A stretch of DNA of 64,000 bases, taken from Maribellus maritimus (GTDB lineage: Bacteria > Bacteroidota > Bacteroidia > Bacteroidales > Prolixibacteraceae). Positions 35,662 to 47,625 of the stretch are shown here, in pieces; positions within the stretch are counted from its first letter, which is position 1; every line of letters begins with the position of its first letter. Both the position numbers and the translations under genes were made by a program. The notes beneath the pieces are model-generated. The model was not told where the DNA came from. It did not search any database and saw only the letters and a program-made list of their open reading frames with translations. The stretch spans positions 62,001 through 126,000 of the forward strand of contig NZ_JAIKLE010000022.1 of the NCBI RefSeq assembly GCF_022267315.1, in the 5' to 3' direction.

Positions 35662-37206
35662 CTAATTCAATTCGATCATTACAATCGATTTTGCAGGCAT
35701 TTTTACAGTCAAAGAATTTCCATTTACTTTTACATCTTTAAAGTCTTTTAAAGAGACTTCTTCTTTTTTCCCAAAATCGTTGTATGAGTTTATTTTATCC
35801 CCGGTTACTATACTTCCTGTAACAAAAGATAATTTATCAGTTCCGCGCATTTCACAAAGAACTTCCTTACTGTTGTGCGGATCCAGGTTACTTAAGGTTA
35901 TATGTATTTTTCCGTCGGCAGCTTTAGATGCCGTAGTCGAGATAGCAGGAACCGATTCTTCTTCGTAGGTATAGTTATCACAAGTTACGTCAGAAGGCAA
36001 AAGAGTTGCATCATGATGAACTTTATACATTTTAAAAACATAATACGAAGGTGTTTTTACCATTTCGCCATCCTGCGTTAAAATCATTGCCTGTAACACA
36101 TTTACGGTTTGTGCGATATTGGCCATTTTAACCCTTCTGCAATACTTATTAAACAAATCGAGGTTTACCGACGCCACCATAGCATCACGAAGCGTATTTT
36201 GCTGATACAAAAAGCCTGGATTCGTTCCCGGCTCAACATCATGCCAGTTTCCCCATTCATCAACAATCAAACCAACTCTGTTTCGTGGATCATACTTATC
36301 CATTATTGTTATATGATTTCGAAGCAACTCATCCATAAAAAGAGTTTTATCCATGGTCGTAAAATATTCCTTTTCATCGAACTGAGTAGCCGACCCCTTT
36401 TGTCTCCACGTGTGACAAACGGTATAGTAATGAAGAGAGATTCCCTGAAAACTTCCCCCGGGATTTCCGTTTTTCATTAAGGTTTCCATCCAGTTATAGT
36501 CATCAACATTAGGACCACATGCTACTTTATACAAACGATTTTCACCATAATTTTTTGTAAAGGTTGAAAACCGGCGCATATTATCGGCATAAAACTGGGC
36601 TGTCATATTTCCGCCGCAGCCCCAGCTTTCATTTCCAACGCCCCAGTATTTCACGCCCCAGGGTTCTTCTCTGCCGTTTGCCTTTCTTAAATCTGTCATT
36701 GGACTTACATTGCCCGAATTAAGATATTCAACCCACTGCGACATCTCTTGTGGAGTTCCGCTTCCAAGATTCCCGCATATTACAGGTTCACAATCCAACT
36801 GGCTGCAAAGCTCTAAAAACTCATGTGTTCCAAAACTGTTATCTTCGGTTACACCTCCCCAATGCGTATTGATCATGGTGGGGCGCTCATCACGCGAACC
36901 AATTCCATCCATCCAGTGATATTCATCGGCAAAACAACCACCCGGCCACCGTAAATTTGGGATGGCAATTTCTTTTAATGCGTCAACTACGTCATTTCTT
37001 ATCCCATTTGTATTCGGAATATTTGAATCTTCGCCCACCCAGTAACCACCATAAATGCAGTGACCAAGGTGCTCGGAAAAATGGCCGTAAATATCCTTGC
37101 TGATCGTTTCTTTTCCCAAGTCAGTATTTACAACAATTTCGTTCTGTGCTGTTGCTAAAAAAGACACTAGCACTAAAAATCCGCCTAAAATTTTTTTGAG
37201 ATACAT
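35662..37206 (-). CDS. GH51 alpha-L-arabinofuranosidase
   Basis: A secreted 514-residue enzyme that removes terminal alpha-L-arabinofuranosyl groups from arabinan or arabinoxylan. The signal peptide is about 1-20 (ending ATAQ). The family motifs are [15 protein letters not shown] (40-54), [14 protein letters not shown], the acid/base E193 in [12 protein letters not shown] and the nucleophile E317 in [10 protein letters not shown]-terminal beta-sandwich follows. A longer frame from 37299 exists, but the signal peptide starts at the ATG at 37206, so I use that. Probably periplasmic. The other arabinan-related candidate here is the GH43-like gene 1 kb upstream. Confidence 0.92.
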   Translation of the reverse strand: MYLKKILGGFLVLVSFLATAQNEIVVNTDLGKETISKDIYGHFSEHLGHCIYGGYWVGEDSNIPNTNGIRNDVVDALKEIAIPNLRWPGGCFADEYHWMDGIGSRDERPTMINTHWGGVTEDNSFGTHEFLELCSQLDCEPVICGNLGSGTPQEMSQWVEYLNSGNVSPMTDLRKANGREEPWGVKYWGVGNESWGCGGNMTAQFYADNMRRFSTFTKNYGENRLYKVACGPNVDDYNWMETLMKNGNPGGSFQGISLHYYTVCHTWRQKGSATQFDEKEYFTTMDKTLFMDELLRNHITIMDKYDPRNRVGLIVDEWGNWHDVEPGTNPGFLYQQNTLRDAMVASVNLDLFNKYCRRVKMANIAQTVNVLQAMILTQDGEMVKTPSYYVFKMYKVHHDATLLPSDVTCDNYTYEEESVPAISTTASKAADGKIHITLSNLDPHNSKEVLCEMRGTDKLSFVTGSIVTGDKINSYNDFGKKEEVSLKDFKDVKVNGNSLTVKMPAKSIVMIELN

Positions 37207-37413
37207 TCTATTATTGGTTTTATGGTTTATTAAGTATTTATTTTTAAACGAACATAGTGAATAAAATGATAATTTCAAAATAAAACGTAAATATGACACT
37301 CATTGTCTTATAAAAACACAGTACATTTGTATCGAACTAAAAATCAATACCAAACACAAAGACATAAATCAATAAAATAAAAATCAGATTACAAAAAAAT
37401 GAAGTTTACCGGT

Positions 37414-38247
37414 TTAATCAAGCAGCTTTATTCCATCCGACTTAAACTCAATTATTCGTTTCTTATATAGATTTCCCACGGCCTTTTTAAAGTTCTTTTT
37501 ACTAATTCCAAGCATGGCCTGAATCATTTCGGGTGAAGATTTATCAGTGAGTGCAATAAATCCCCTGTTTTCACTTAAGACATCTAATATTTTTTGAGAA
37601 ATAGAATCAATTTTCTCGTAACCGGGCTTTTCAAGAAGTAAATCTATTTTATCATCTTCTCTAATCTTATTTATATATCCGGTAACTCTTTGTCCTGTAG
37701 AAAGGGAAGTGAAAACCTGATTTTTATATAAAATCCCCCAATGTTCGTTGTTAACAATTGCCTTATAACCCAAATCGGTTTCTTCAACAATGGTCAATTG
37801 TACCTTTTCTCCCTGGTTATATTCAGGCGGTGTATTATCCAAAAACTTGTTAAGTTTTGCCGAGGCAGCAATTCTGTTGGTTAGCAAATCGACAAATAAG
37901 TATACCAAATAATATTTCCCAGCTTCCATTTTATTTTTTTGCTCGCTGAAAGGTACGAGTATATCTTTTGGAAGCCCCCAATCCAAGAAAGCTCCAAACC
38001 TACTTGTTGCAACTGCTTTTAAATAAGCAAATTCACCGACTTTTGCCAGTGGATCCTCTGAGGTTGCCACCAATCTGTCTTCCGAGTCAGAATATACAAA
38101 AACAACAGCTTCATTGTTTTCACGAATCTCTTTGGTGACAAACTTTTGAGGCATTAATATTTCGCCCAGATTTTCTCCGTCAAGATATACCCCATTTTCT
38201 GTTTCTCTGACAACTTTCAGCGTATTTATTTTTCCTATTTCAGCCAA
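37414..38247 (-). CDS. cvfB: CvfB-like S1 RNA-binding protein
   Basis: A 277-residue cytosolic protein matching CvfB/YitL: an S1-like domain at the N-terminus (IGKINTLKVVRETENGVYLDG), further S1-type segments (VGEFAYLKAVATSRFGAFLDWGL about 70-92; GEKVQLTIVEETDLGYKAIV about 146-165) and a C-terminal winged-helix (MIQAMLGISKKNFKKAVGNLYKKRIIEF). CvfB proteins bind RNA and affect gene expression in Gram-positives. The start codon is TTG at 38247, since the family N-terminus aligns there. Last gene of a four-gene operon, 21 bp after the GH43-like gene. Confidence 0.85.
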   Translation of the reverse strand: MAEIGKINTLKVVRETENGVYLDGENLGEILMPQKFVTKEIRENNEAVVFVYSDSEDRLVATSEDPLAKVGEFAYLKAVATSRFGAFLDWGLPKDILVPFSEQKNKMEAGKYYLVYLFVDLLTNRIAASAKLNKFLDNTPPEYNQGEKVQLTIVEETDLGYKAIVNNEHWGILYKNQVFTSLSTGQRVTGYINKIREDDKIDLLLEKPGYEKIDSISQKILDVLSENRGFIALTDKSSPEMIQAMLGISKKNFKKAVGNLYKKRIIEFKSDGIKLLD

Positions 38248-38268
38248 GGTGAATTTTATTTACCGTTT

Positions 38269-39207
38269 TTACTTTAACTTATTTAAAACTTTTTTTGAAA
38301 CTTTAAAAACTGTTCCATGTCTGGTTCCTTCCGGAAAACTAATCATTTTTGAAATATCTTCCCAATTTTCCATATCAGCGGAACGAACGGCTCCCATATT
38401 ATGATTTGTATATTTATCAAAATAAACAATCCAGTATCGCCCAATTTTTATTGGAGTAGGCCCTTCCGCCCAATAATCGCCTGTTATTGGCTCCGATGCC
38501 TGACTGTATCCTTCCGTTAATTTCTCGCTGGTCGCAATTCTTATATTCTTTTCAGGCGGTGTTCTGGTCTCATTTTTTAGAAAAAGTACATATTTGTTTT
38601 TTGCTTTAACCAATGTTCCATCTATTACATTAAACCCTTGATCATAAAAAAGCTTTGTTTCGCTGAACTTCTTAAAATCCTTTGTAATAACGTAATACAT
38701 TCTATGATTATACCCTGAGTCACCTCCCGACTCTGTTTCAGGAAATCTTCCGGGAATAGTGGTTGACCAAAAAATCAAATATTGTTTTGAATCATTATCA
38801 TAAAAAACTTCCGGAGCCCAACAATTCCTTGCCGCTGGTTCATGTTCCATTACAGGAATATATCTTTGTTCTGACCAATGAATTAAATCTTCAGAGGACG
38901 CATATCCTACTCCTTTTTCGCCCCAACTCACAGTCCAAACCATATGAAACTTACCGTCCGGACCGGAAATTATACAGGGATCACGCATTAGTTTATCTTT
39001 GCCCACCTGAGGTGCTAAAAAGGATTGATTATTTTTTAATGCATCCCATTTTAATCCATCGTAACTGTAGGCCAGATGTAGTCCGTCCTCGCCATTTCCC
39101 ATAAAATAGGAAAACATGTATACATCTTTGTTTTTCTGTGCACTAGCAACATTCAAAAAAAACAAAAATGCAAAAACAATAAATATTTCTTTTAAAATCA
39201 TTTTCAT
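38269..39207 (-). CDS. secreted GH43-like five-bladed beta-propeller glycosidase
   Basis: A 312-residue exported protein with signal peptide about 1-23 (ending ASAQ). Propeller-blade repeats with YSYDGLKWD and ASSEDLIHWSEQ are visible. Candidate catalytic residues sit in LMRDPCII (Asp, base), NVIDGTLV (Asp) and YWAEGPTPI (Glu, acid), the usual GH43-type trio. Similar propellers occur in arabinosidases, xylosidases and GH117-like enzymes, so the substrate is uncertain. It is encoded between the SUI1-type gene (9-bp gap) and the cvfB-like gene, an odd place for an exported glycosidase. Confidence 0.7.
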   Translation of the reverse strand: MKMILKEIFIVFAFLFFLNVASAQKNKDVYMFSYFMGNGEDGLHLAYSYDGLKWDALKNNQSFLAPQVGKDKLMRDPCIISGPDGKFHMVWTVSWGEKGVGYASSEDLIHWSEQRYIPVMEHEPAARNCWAPEVFYDNDSKQYLIFWSTTIPGRFPETESGGDSGYNHRMYYVITKDFKKFSETKLFYDQGFNVIDGTLVKAKNKYVLFLKNETRTPPEKNIRIATSEKLTEGYSQASEPITGDYWAEGPTPIKIGRYWIVYFDKYTNHNMGAVRSADMENWEDISKMISFPEGTRHGTVFKVSKKVLNKLK

Positions 39208-39216
39208 TTACTTTTT

Positions 39217-39561
39217 TTATCCTCCCGAACGTTTCGCTTTGTATCCTTCTTTGTGAAGTATTTCAATCACTTTTGAGCAAAAGTCTCCCTGAATTAATAT
39301 CTCGCCATCTTTTGCACTTCCTCCTACTCCACATTTTGTTTTCAATAATTTTCCCAATTCCTTTAAATCATCCATGGAACCAACAAAACCGGAAATAAGT
39401 GTTACACTTTTACCTTTTCTTTTTTTTCGGTCTAATGAAACTTTCAGATTTTGCTGTTGAGGTGGAAGTGTTTCCTGCTCCTCGTTTTTTTTATTTTCAT
39501 ATTGAAAATCAGGATTTGTAGAAAATACAACTCCCAATCTTTCTTTCCAGTCTTTTGCCAT
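39217..39561 (-). CDS. yciH: SUI1/YciH-family translation factor
   Basis: A 114-residue bacterial homologue of eIF1 (SUI1). The family core is [50 protein letters not shown] (about 46-95), including the GVGGS turn. The first 45 residues are a variable, polar tail. YciH in E. coli contributes to start-site selection and translational stress responses. It starts 3 bp after the stop of the membrane-protein gene and is followed by the GH43-like gene after 9 bp. Confidence 0.9.
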   Translation of the reverse strand: MAKDWKERLGVVFSTNPDFQYENKKNEEQETLPPQQQNLKVSLDRKKRKGKSVTLISGFVGSMDDLKELGKLLKTKCGVGGSAKDGEILIQGDFCSKVIEILHKEGYKAKRSGG

Positions 39562-39564
39562 AAA

Positions 39565-39945
39565 CTATCTCCAAATTATTAACAAGCTGCCGGTTATATA
39601 AGCAACTATCCACCAACCATAGGCAATTTTTGAGTATGTAAGAAGTTTTTTACCTACGTGTGCATTTATATTTTCTCTATAATAAATCTGCCAAATAAAA
39701 ATAACGTCTATCAACATCACCAGAAGTGCTGAATATCCCAAAAATCCATGCAAAGTAAAACCTGGATTTTTAGCCCCCACAATCATAAAGATAGTTGCAA
39801 CAATATCAAGCACCACTCCCAAAGTTAGAAACCATAAAACTCCCGGCGATACCATTCTAAACCGTTGCAAAGATATACTTCCTATTCCATACGAAAGCAG
39901 CGAAAGGGTGATTATAAAGGCACCTGTAATGGAAATTGAATTCAT
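39565..39945 (-). CDS. four-helix membrane protein (HsmA/TIGR03987-like)
   Basis: A 126-residue polytopic membrane protein with four predicted helices (about 5-22, 35-57, 65-88, 103-124). The pattern RFRMVSPGVLWFLTLGVVLDIVATIFMIV resembles the small HsmA/TIGR03987 family; that match is from memory. No function is known. A start at 39960 is also possible, but an AATTTTTG sequence at 39963-39970 that could serve as -7 element would then be too close, so I prefer the Met at 39945. First gene of the SUI1/GH43/CvfB operon. Confidence 0.6.
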   Translation of the reverse strand: MNSISITGAFIITLSLLSYGIGSISLQRFRMVSPGVLWFLTLGVVLDIVATIFMIVGAKNPGFTLHGFLGYSALLVMLIDVIFIWQIYYRENINAHVGKKLLTYSKIAYGWWIVAYITGSLLIIWR

Positions 39946-40137
39946 AGTTTTTATATGCAACGCAAAAATTTAATCTTCAGCTCAATCACGCATCAAATAT
40001 AAAAAAAATGTTTAAACTCTGTCTGGCACAAAAAACAATATTCTTTTGACTATCAACCACCTAAGCTCATTCAATTTAGAATTAAAACAGATAGTTGATA
40101 AAAACACAACATTTTCGTTTTTCCTTTAGCTATTTAC

Positions 40138-40167
40138 TTGCCTTTCTGTCAGGCTTAAGTATCTTTA
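40138..40167 (+). promoter_or_regulatory. promoter of the GH2 beta-galactosidase gene
   Basis: TTG (40138-40140), 19-bp spacer, then TATCTTTA (40160-40167), one base from the Bacteroidota TTG-N19-TAnnTTTG consensus. This is the best two-part promoter match I noticed in the window. It predicts a leader of about 60 nt. Confidence 0.55.
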
Positions 40168-40195
40168 CAGACTAAAATCTAAACCATGTTAAACA

Positions 40196-40211
40196 TTGCA
40201 CCAATGTGCAA
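40196..40211 (+). promoter_or_regulatory. palindrome in the leader of the beta-galactosidase gene
   Basis: TTGCAC-CAAT-GTGCAA is a perfect 6-bp inverted repeat with a 4-bp centre, 21 bp before the ATG and downstream of the predicted promoter. It could be an operator (LacI- or AraC-type half-sites) or a small RNA hairpin near the ribosome-binding region. Confidence 0.35.
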
Positions 40212-40226
40212 AATTTCAAAAATTAA

Positions 40227-43454
<3,228 letters not shown>

Positions 43455-43474
43455 TTATTTTTACTTGTGGGAGG

Positions 43475-43516
43475 AAAAGAGTAGTGTAAAACTGAAACAC
43501 TGCTCTTTTCTTTATT
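43475..43516 (+). terminator. terminator of the beta-galactosidase gene
   Basis: AAAAGAGTAGTGT (43475-43487) pairs with ACACTGCTCTTTT (43497-43509) with one G-T pair, followed by CTTTATT. It lies 20 bp past the stop codon. Confidence 0.7.
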
Positions 43517-43697
43517 AACGCGGTATAAAACCAGCGACTAATTTCCACAAATTGCGGACGATTAGGGACAGTATTTTTAGAACGGACTGAACACGAAAAT
43601 CTGAATTTCATTTAAGAAGCGTGTTTTTAAAAGGAAAAATTTCATCGAACAATTCTGGCACACTCTTCGTTTTCATAACTTCAAAAATGTATTTAAA

Positions 43698-44495
43698 ATG
43701 AAAAAAATTGTCTATTTCGCATTTGCGGTTTTTCTTACAGCATGTTCAACTGTTCCATTGACAAACAGGCAACAGTTTACTGCAATCCCGTCTTCTGAGA
43801 TGTTATCTCTGAGTAATGAAAACTATGATACTGTATTAAAAGAATCGACCTTGTCAAAAAATACTTCATATAAAAATGCAGTAACAAGAGTTGGAAAACG
43901 TATCTCATCAGCAGTTGAAGAATATCTCCATCAGATTGGACGCGGAGAATTAATTAACGGATACGAATGGGAATTTAATGTTATTCAGGATGAAACGATG
44001 AATGCGTGGTGTATGCCTGGAGGAAAAATTGCTTTTTACGAAGGGATTATGCCAATTTGTAAAGACGACGCTGGAATCGCTGTAGTGATGGCACACGAAG
44101 TAGCACATGCAGTAGCCAGACACAGTAATGAAAGACTAACACAGCAAATGGCTCTTCAAATGGGCGGAATGGCTTTGTCGCAGGCCATGGAAGAAAAAAG
44201 AGAAGAAACCCACAACCTGGTTATGACTGCATTTGGAGTAGGAACGCAACTGGGTGTAATATTGCCTTACAGCAGAAGTCATGAAAGTGAAGCCGATGAA
44301 TTGGGTTTATATTTTATGGCAATGGCAGGCTATAATCCGACTGAAGCACCTTTATTTTGGGAAAGGATGAAATCGGAGGGACAGAGCGGAGGGCCTGAAT
44401 TTTTGTCGACACACCCCAACCCTGAAAACAGAATAAGCAATTTGGAAAAGATTATGCCCAAAGCACTTGAATACTACAAAAACAATAAAAAGTAA
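43698..44495 (+). CDS. M48-family metallopeptidase (lipoprotein)
   Basis: A 265-residue zinc protease of the M48 (BepA/LoiP/Oma1-like) group with lipoprotein signal ending LTAC (Cys16). Zinc ligands His133 and His137 and catalytic Glu134 lie in MAHEVAHAVARH; the third ligand Glu196 is in SRSHESEADELG. Such periplasmic proteases degrade or help assemble outer-membrane proteins. No TPR region follows the protease domain, so it is the short LoiP-like form. It precedes the PBP1A gene in the same direction by about 95 bp. Confidence 0.92.
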   Translation: MKKIVYFAFAVFLTACSTVPLTNRQQFTAIPSSEMLSLSNENYDTVLKESTLSKNTSYKNAVTRVGKRISSAVEEYLHQIGRGELINGYEWEFNVIQDETMNAWCMPGGKIAFYEGIMPICKDDAGIAVVMAHEVAHAVARHSNERLTQQMALQMGGMALSQAMEEKREETHNLVMTAFGVGTQLGVILPYSRSHESEADELGLYFMAMAGYNPTEAPLFWERMKSEGQSGGPEFLSTHPNPENRISNLEKIMPKALEYYKNNKK

Positions 44496-44589
44496 CTCTG
44501 AAATATCGTACTATTTCTGTAAGAGTGGCGATAGATTTATACTATTTTTATTGCTATTGAGTTATTTATTTAGTTTCGTATTTTAAAAT

Positions 44590-46974
44590 ATGGCAACAAA
44601 AAAGACCAGCAATACACGTTCAGCAAAAAAAGCTCCTCTACGAACAAAACAAAAAGCCGGTAGAGGCAAAAAAAGAAAAATACTTCCCATTGTATTAAAA
44701 TCAGCTGGTGCGCTGATGTTGTTGGGAATTATTTTTTTCTTACTGGTATTTTTAGGGATACTGGGCCCTGTTCCCTCATCTTATCAGCTCAAACAGATAA
44801 GTACACCTGTTGCTTCTGAAGTTTATTCGGCTGATGGAAAAGTTCTTGGCCGCTATTACGTAGAAAACAGAAGTAATATTAGGTTTGAAGCCATATCTCC
44901 AAACGTTATAAATGCTCTGGTTGCAACAGAAGACGCCCGTTTTTACGAACATCGGGGAATTGATGAAATTGCTTTGTTGCGTGTTCTTGTTAAATCCATT
45001 CTTCTGCGGGATAAAAGTGCCGGTGGCGGAAGTACACTTAGCCAGCAAATTGCAAAAAATCTTTTCCCGCGCGAAGAACTTGGCCCGTTTTCAATGCCTG
45101 TAAACAAACTTCGTGAAGCTATCATCGCTTACCGCCTTGAGCGTATTTATTCAAAACAGGAAATTCTTGCCATGTACCTGAATACGGTCCCATTCTCCGA
45201 AAATATTTATGGAATTGAAGTGGCTGCCGAACGATTTTTCTCAAAAAAACCAGCCAATCTTGAACTTCATGAAGCAGCTGTTTTAGTCGGATTATTAAAG
45301 GCAAATAATTATTATAATCCCAGAAAATATCCCGAACATGCTCTAGACAGAAGAAATCTGGTGATAGACCAAATGGCAAAATATGAATATATCACGAATG
45401 AACAAGCCGAAAAATACAAAGCAAAACCGCTTGAGATTAAGTACAGAGTGATTTCATACAACCAGGGGCCGGCGCCCTATTTTCTGGAAATGTTAAAACC
45501 CCAACTTTTGGAATGGTGTAAAAATAACACCAACGAAAAAGGTGAAAATTATAATTTATATACCGATGGATTAAAAATAAAAACTACAATTGATTACAAT
45601 CTCCAGTACTATGCCCAGCAGTCGGTTAAAGAATACATGAAAAATCTCCAGAAAGTTTTTGACAACCACTGGAAGTCTAGAGATATTTTTAGAGAAAATC
45701 CGGAAATAATCAGAAGTGCAATCAGAAGAATTGAAAAGGAAAAAGGAAACTCAAATATAGATATCGACAAAGCTTTAGCCAGCTACAATAAAGAAATTAC
45801 AACCAGCCTTTTTACCTGGGATGATTTTAAAGAAGTTCAAATAACAAGACTTGATTCATTAAAACATTATTTGAAATTACTCAATGCCGGGTTTATTGCC
45901 GTTGAACCTCAAAATGGCGATTTAAAAGCCTGGGTGGGAGGCATCGATTTTCGCTTCTTTAAATATGACCATGTTAAGGCTGCGCGACAAACAGGATCCA
46001 CATTTAAACCTTTTGTATACCTGGCGGCACTGGAAACAGGATTATCGCCTGATCGGTATTTTGAAAACAAGTTTACAGTTTATGAAGATTATGACAACTG
46101 GGCTCCCCGAAATTCGCACGAAGAATACCAGGGGTATTATACGATGAAAGGTGCCCTTGCTCAATCAATAAATACCATTTCAGTTGATGTATTGCTTGAA
46201 ACAGGTGTTTCCAATGTAATTGATGTGGCCAAAAGTCTCGGAATCTCTGCCGACTTGCCCCAAACCCCCAGTTTAGCGTTGGGAGTAGCATCAATTTCAC
46301 TAAAAGAAATTGTAGAAGCGTATGCTGGAATTGTAAATGACGGAAGTCCGGTTCAGGCACATTATCTTCTTGAAATTATGGATAACAACGGAAATACCCT
46401 GGAAACCTTTGGTTATCCTGGTTATAAAAAATCAAGGCTGTCACCGGAAAATTGCCGTGCTGTTATCAATATGATGGAAGCTGTTGTTGAAGTCGGAACC
46501 GGAAAGGGAATACGAACGGTGTACCACATTCCCGGAGATTTCGCCGGCAAAACAGGTACAACGCAAAACAGTTCAGACGGTTGGTTTATAGGAATAACCC
46601 CCAACCTGGTTACAGGGTGTTGGGTTGGCGCTGATGATCCCCGGGTACATTTCAGAACAACAACCTACGGACAAGGTGCATACATGGCTTTGCCCATTGT
46701 AGGAAAATTCTTCTATAAAACGTATCGCGACCAAAAGTTTGCTTCTTTAAAATACAGTACATTTAAACAGCCGGAACCGGAACTGCTTGCAATGTTGGAT
46801 GAACCTCAATACAAGGAGATTCTTGAGGCGGATAAAAAATTCTTTGATCTGGCTAAAATTTTTGGTGGGAAAGATGATGCAGAGCTAAAAGAAAGAAAAG
46901 AAAGGCAGGTAGAAGAGCAAAAAACGAGACCACTTTGGAACGCAATTAAAAGTATATTTAAGAAAAAAAAGTAA
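44590..46974 (+). CDS. class A penicillin-binding protein (PBP1A-type)
   Basis: A 794-residue bifunctional peptidoglycan synthase. A basic cytosolic tail (1-30) precedes one transmembrane helix (about 33-58). The GT51 glycosyltransferase domain (about 75-260) has the catalytic Glu114 in TEDARFYEHRGID and GGGSTLSQQIAKNLF. The transpeptidase domain has Ser470 in GSTFKP, Ser526 in SIN and Lys654 in KTGTT, all three active-site motifs intact. The C-terminus is charged (KKK at the end). It polymerises glycan strands and cross-links peptides on the outer face of the inner membrane. Confidence 0.95.
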   Translation: MATKKTSNTRSAKKAPLRTKQKAGRGKKRKILPIVLKSAGALMLLGIIFFLLVFLGILGPVPSSYQLKQISTPVASEVYSADGKVLGRYYVENRSNIRFEAISPNVINALVATEDARFYEHRGIDEIALLRVLVKSILLRDKSAGGGSTLSQQIAKNLFPREELGPFSMPVNKLREAIIAYRLERIYSKQEILAMYLNTVPFSENIYGIEVAAERFFSKKPANLELHEAAVLVGLLKANNYYNPRKYPEHALDRRNLVIDQMAKYEYITNEQAEKYKAKPLEIKYRVISYNQGPAPYFLEMLKPQLLEWCKNNTNEKGENYNLYTDGLKIKTTIDYNLQYYAQQSVKEYMKNLQKVFDNHWKSRDIFRENPEIIRSAIRRIEKEKGNSNIDIDKALASYNKEITTSLFTWDDFKEVQITRLDSLKHYLKLLNAGFIAVEPQNGDLKAWVGGIDFRFFKYDHVKAARQTGSTFKPFVYLAALETGLSPDRYFENKFTVYEDYDNWAPRNSHEEYQGYYTMKGALAQSINTISVDVLLETGVSNVIDVAKSLGISADLPQTPSLALGVASISLKEIVEAYAGIVNDGSPVQAHYLLEIMDNNGNTLETFGYPGYKKSRLSPENCRAVINMMEAVVEVGTGKGIRTVYHIPGDFAGKTGTTQNSSDGWFIGITPNLVTGCWVGADDPRVHFRTTTYGQGAYMALPIVGKFFYKTYRDQKFASLKYSTFKQPEPELLAMLDEPQYKEILEADKKFFDLAKIFGGKDDAELKERKERQVEEQKTRPLWNAIKSIFKKKK

Positions 46975-47321
46975 AAAGACAAAGCCGCTGAAATAGTCTT
47001 ATTCATAACATTTAATTGCATCTTTTTTCAAAACCGAAAGCAGTGATTTGCAGGAGGTGTTACATTTATATTTGACGAATCCAAATCTTTTCCGTAACAG
47101 AGTTTAATTACCTGAAACGAATCGACTAAAAAAAATTCCGGAGCCAAAAGCCCCGGAACTCTGTTTTATCAAATTCCTCACTCGTATTAAAAATCGAAAT
47201 ATCGTGGTATGTGCATTCTGCAATTAAAAAAGATTATGATCTTTACACACTGCGGAAAACAAGATCTCAAAAACAAATTTCAAACAGTTTTCTGTAAATA
47301 ATCAACAATTTTTCCCTGGCA
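46975..47321. other. intergenic region between convergent PBP1A and RND operons
   Basis: About 350 bp without a credible gene on either strand. It contains the minus-strand terminator at 47131-47158 that ends the RND operon. I saw no further structured element, tRNA or repeat. Confidence 0.5.
47128..47158 (-). terminator. terminator of the RND efflux operon
   Basis: TTCCGGAGC (47136-47144) pairs with GCCCCGGAA (47150-47158) with one mismatch around a CAAAA-type loop. On the minus strand it is followed by a run of nine T's. Confidence 0.75.
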
Positions 47322-47615
47322 CTAAACTGTTTGTAACACGTCCCACACAAAAGCCCTCACACCCACTTCAACATTAATATCATCCATCTTTTTTATTTTT
47401 TCAAGAAGAATATCTACTTTTTCATCGGGAACGATAGTAAGAATAGCAGAATTTAATTCGGGCCAGGTGTGTGTTCCCATTCGTGGTTCACCGGTTTCAG
47501 TACCGCGCCCCATCACATCATTCCACCATGTATATCCTCTGATTTCCAACTTATCCAACATATATTCTACTCTTTCGGTATTTGCCTGGTTAAAGACAAT
47601 AAATACAGCTTTCAT
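47322..47615 (-). CDS. PG0541-family transporter-associated protein (PII-like fold)
   Basis: A 97-residue protein of the small Bacteroidota family typically encoded next to RND pumps (PG0541-type). It looks like a ferredoxin-like, PII-related fold (MKAVFIVFNQANTERVEYMLDKLEIRGYTWW ... AILTIVPDEKVDILLEKIKKM ... GVRAFVWDVLQTV). The Met at 47615, 10 bp after the pump stop, is chosen over a longer frame from 47717 because the extension only shadows the end of the pump gene and the conserved sequence begins at MKAVF. A regulatory or accessory role for the pump is inferred from context. Confidence 0.8.
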   Translation of the reverse strand: MKAVFIVFNQANTERVEYMLDKLEIRGYTWWNDVMGRGTETGEPRMGTHTWPELNSAILTIVPDEKVDILLEKIKKMDDINVEVGVRAFVWDVLQTV

Positions 47616-47625
47616 TTTTTTAAAA

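Noticed and set aside
37207-37299. Longer start for the GH51 enzyme
   Set aside because: The signal peptide [21 protein letters not shown] begins at 37206; the upstream residues are not part of the family.
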